Assembly (NCBI GenBank): GCA_019321725.1
Contig: CM033121.1
Location: forward strand, 8,246,001-8,310,000
Reading direction: 5' to 3'
DNA: 64,000 bases
Origin: Paulownia fortunei
Taxonomy: Eukaryota; Streptophyta; Magnoliopsida; Lamiales; Paulowniaceae
In this document: positions 61,157 through 64,000 of the stretch, piece after piece
Layout: each line of letters begins with the position of its first letter
Position numbering within the stretch: position 1 is the stretch's first letter
The notes under the pieces: model-generated
What the model saw: the letters and a program-made list of their open reading frames with translations, nothing else
Told to the model about the DNA's origin: nothing
Databases searched by the model: none
Translations under genes and position numbers: made by a program

Positions 61157-61690
61157 GTGCAATCAAAAGAAAAAAATCATGTACAAAAGAAGGCATTTTT
61201 AACTGAAAGTGTTAGTTCAATCTTTCAACAATTCACTCCACCCAAGTACAAAGATCCAGGTTATCCAACCATTTCATGTATTATAGGAAACACTAGAATA
61301 GAGCGTGTTTTGCTTGATTTTGGTGTTAGTGTAAATCTTCTACCTTTCTCAGTTTATGAACAGTTAGGTTTAGGAGAACTTAAAACAACTTTTGCTGTAC
61401 TCCAACTAGCTAACCGTTTGATTAAAGTTCCAAAGGAAGTAGTAGAAGATGTGTTGGTACAAATTGATAAGTTTTACTTTCCAATTGATTTCATTATTTT
61501 TGGACACAGAGCCTGTTGCACAAACACATACACAAATTCCTATTATTTTGGGTCGTCCTTTTCTTGCAACTTCAAATGCTTTGATTAATTGTAGGAATGG
61601 TATTTGAAGTTATCATTTAGAAATATGACTTTGGAACTAAAAGTGTTTAATATTTGTAAGCAACCTGCAGAAAATATCGAAGTATAGAAA
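61157..61690 (+). pseudogene. Athila-type protease region
   Basis: PPKYKDPGYPTISC precedes the active-site stretch LLDFGVSVNLLPFSVYEQLG; the catalytic triplet reads D-F-G instead of D-(S/T/L)-G. Downstream pieces PIIL and NMTLE-like LKVFNIC continue in shifted frames. Position between gag and RT is as expected. Confidence 0.75.
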
Positions 61691-62144
61691 GTGGATTCAA
61701 TTGAAGAACTTGTTCATGAATACTTTACTACCACTAACTTTTCAGATTCTTTGAAGACTTGTTTTAAAAGTGAAAGTATTTGTAGAAACACACATGCTAA
61801 TACTCTCTCTGAATTTTTGCAGGTACAAGAAAATTATTTTTGGAAGCCAATGTTTGAAGAACTTTCATCATCAATAGTAAAATATATTCTGTCAAATATT
61901 AAAGCTCCCGTGGTTGATTTAAAACATTTATCAGTTGATTTGAAATACTCTTTCTTGGGTGAGAATGAGACTTTTCCAATAATAATTTCTTCCAAACTTG
62001 ATGCATCTCAAGAAGGTAAGTTGATCGAAACTCTAAAAATATAAGAATGCTTTAGGATGGACCATTGCTAACATTAAATGTATTAGTCCTTTAATTTGTA
62101 CACATAACATTTATGTAGAGGAAAATGCTAAACCTTCTACAGAA

Positions 62145-63345
62145 ATGCAACAAAAGCTAAATCCTAATATGAAAGAAGTAGTAAGAAATGAAGTCATTAT
62201 ACTCTTAGATAATGGAATCATTTATCTTATTTCTGATAGCAAATGGGTAAGTCCTACTCAAGTTGTACCTAAAAAATCTGGAGTTACTGTAGTCAAGAAT
62301 GAGAATGATGAATTAATTCCAACTAGGACTGTTATTGATTGACGAATATGCATTGACTAGGAAACTCAACCCAGTTACTAGAAAATATCATTTTCCATTA
62401 CCTTTCATGGATCAAATCTTAGAAAGAGTTGCGGGACATGAATTTTATTGCTTTTTAGATGGATATTTTAGGTATAATCAAATTGCAATTGCATTTGAAG
62501 ATCAATAGAAAACAACTTTTATATGTCCTTTTGGTACTTTTACATATTGAATAATGCCTTTTGGATTATGTAATACACCATTTATATTCCAACGATGCAT
62601 GCTTAGTATTTTTAGTGACATGGTTGAATATTTTCTTGAAGTCTTCATGGATGATTTTTCTATTTTTGGTAATTCATTTGACAATTGCCTATCTAATTTA
62701 GAAAATGTTTTGATCAGGTGTGAAGAAAAGAATTTTGTGTTCAATTGGGAGAAATGTCATTTCATGATAACAACTGGTATTGTTCTTGGACACATTATTT
62801 CATCAAAAGATATTGAGGTTGACAAATCTAAAATTGAGTTAATTACCAATTTGCCAACACTAAAGACTATGAAAGAGGTAAGATCATTTTTAGGACATGC
62901 TGGTTTTTATAGAAGATTTATCAAAGATTTTAGTATAATATCTATACCTTTGTATAATCTTCTAACAAAAGATACTATTTTTGAATGGACTGAAAATTGT
63001 GAAAATATTTTTGTTAAGCTTAAAAGCATGCTTATATCTACTCCAATCATGCAGCCTTTAGATTGGACTTTACCTTTTGAAATAATGTGTGATGCTAGTG
63101 ACTATGCTGCTAGAGCTGTCTTGGGATAAAGAAAGGATAAGAAACCATATGTTATTTATTATGCAAGTAAAATTTTAAGTAGTGTTCAATTGAATTATTC
63201 AACAACTGAAAAAGAATTACTTGTTGTAGTTTTTGGATTGGACAAATTTAGATGTTATCTTGTTGACTCACCAATTGCTGTTTTCAGTGATCATGCATCT
63301 TTGAAATATCTTTTGTCCAAAAAAAGATGCCAAACCTAGACTGAT
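62145..63345 (+). pseudogene. Athila-type reverse transcriptase and RNase H
   Basis: NPNMKEVVRNEVI, WVSPTQVVPKKSGVTVV, FPLPFMDQILERVAGHEFYC and MPFGLCNTPFIFQRC are classic Ty3 RT blocks; the catalytic site reads VFMDDFSIFG. The connection domain has EVRSFLGHAGFYRRFI. RNase H follows with DASDYAARAVLG, YYASKILSSVQLNYSTTEKE and DHASLKYLL. A frame shift near 62340 removes WRMCIDYRKLN-type continuity, and stops occur at 62506 and 63127. Confidence 0.85.
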
Positions 63346-63639
63346 TAGGTAGATTCTCTTACTCTCGAGATAAGAAGGGAGTAGAGAATGTGGTGGTTGA
63401 TCATTTATCGAAACTTGCCTGTGATGACTCATTTCAAACCACAACCATTAATGATACTTTTCCTGATGATCAACTATTTAATATTTCTATTTTACCTTAG
63501 TTTACTGACATTGTTAATTTTCTTGTGACAAGAAAGATGTCATCACATTGAAACTCTCAAGATAAAAAGAAGTTTTTGACTGAGGTGAATTTTTTTTATT
63601 GGAATGATTCGTACTTATTCAAATACTGTCTTGATCAAA

Positions 63640-64000
63640 TCTTTTGAAGACGTGTGCCTGACAATGGGATAAGTAATATTGTTAAATTTTGACATTCAAA
63701 AGCATGTGATAGTCACTTTTCAACAAAGAAAACCACTGCAAAAATCTTGTAATGTGGATTTTATTGGCCAACTATTTTCAAAGACACTTACACTTTTTAC
63801 AAATTTGTGAAAATTGTCAAAAGTTAGGGTCCCTTTTAAAGCAAAATATGATGCCCCTACACCCTATCTTAGTTATTGAAATCTTTGACTGTTAGGGTAT
63901 TGATTTTATGAGACCATTTTCATTATTATTTAGTTTTCTTTACATATTGGTTGCTTTAGATTATGTTTCAAAATAGATCGAGGCAATTCCTTGTCAAAAT
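63640..64000 (+). pseudogene. Athila-type integrase start
   Basis: Pieces RRCVPD, CDSHFSTKKTTAKIL and FCENCQKLG match the zinc-binding HHCC region of Ty3 integrases; IDFMRPF and YILVALDYVSK begin the catalytic core. Stops interrupt it, and the window ends within the core. Confidence 0.75.

Larger units (their letters stand above)
59450..64000 (+). mobile_element. Decayed Athila-type Ty3 retrotransposon, gag to integrase, cut by window end
   Basis: In order: gag (59635-60700), protease (about 61220-61690), reverse transcriptase (62145-62880), connection and RNase H (62880-63340), integrase zinc-binding and core start (63640-64000). Each is identified by motifs given in the separate entries. 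Many stops and shifts interrupt the frame (e.g. 59764, 59982, 62341, 62368, 62506, 62549). Integrase core, any env-like frame and the 3' LTR lie outside. Confidence 0.88.

Noticed and set aside
1..64000. tRNA, rRNA or CRISPR features
   Set aside because: No cloverleaf with box A/B, rRNA core or spaced repeat array was recognised by reading; CRISPR is not expected in a plant nuclear sequence. A tRNAscan-type search would be decisive.

Overview
This is an AT-rich stretch of plant nuclear DNA. Spliced protein-coding genes with plant-specific architecture (a MEI2-like RNA-binding protein and an otubain), endogenous pararetrovirus remains, and Copia, Athila-type and TRIM-like retroelements together indicate a eudicot angiosperm. 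The species cannot be fixed from the sequence alone.

Only two intact host genes are visible, and they converge. A MEI2-like RNA-binding protein gene (AML family) lies on the + strand: leader from about 26.95 kb, coding sequence 28454-36451, 14 coding exons, 987 residues. An otubain-type deubiquitinase gene lies on the - strand: coding sequence 41545 down to 38107, 8 coding exons, 303 residues. I read both exon by exon from splice sites, reading phase and family conservation. Each has one GC-AG intron. About 0.9 kb separates their 3' sides.

Everything else is mobile-element sediment or AT-rich intergenic DNA. 1-3.3 kb is a decayed Copia element on the - strand. 3.8-6.4 kb is a copy of a ~2.7 kb LTR family, with further copies at 12.4-13.2 and 53.4-56.1 kb. 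10.86-13.35 kb is a degenerate, largely non-coding Ty3 element whose 3' LTR is split by one of those copies. 7.1-7.9, 14.6-15.8, 17.2-18.8 and 42.9-44.0 kb are long-terminal-inverted-repeat, non-autonomous DNA transposons (Mutator-like or hAT-like). 16.5-17.2 kb is a probable DNA element carrying a host-gene-like fragment. 22.4-22.8 kb is a tiny TRIM-like retroelement. 45.4-46.3 kb is a broken hAT transposase. 58.0-64.0 kb is a decayed Athila-type Ty3 element running off the window.

The most striking locus is 49.1-58.0 kb: two rearranged partial copies of one Caulimoviridae-like endogenous pararetrovirus, placed head to head about a small hairpin at 52.18-52.20 kb. The - copy carries reverse transcriptase, RNase H, a downstream ORF and a promoter/poly(A) region. 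The + copy carries capsid zinc finger, protease and a scrambled RT half, and its protease is interrupted by a ~2.7 kb LTR flanked by a short target-site duplication. All viral reading frames are broken.
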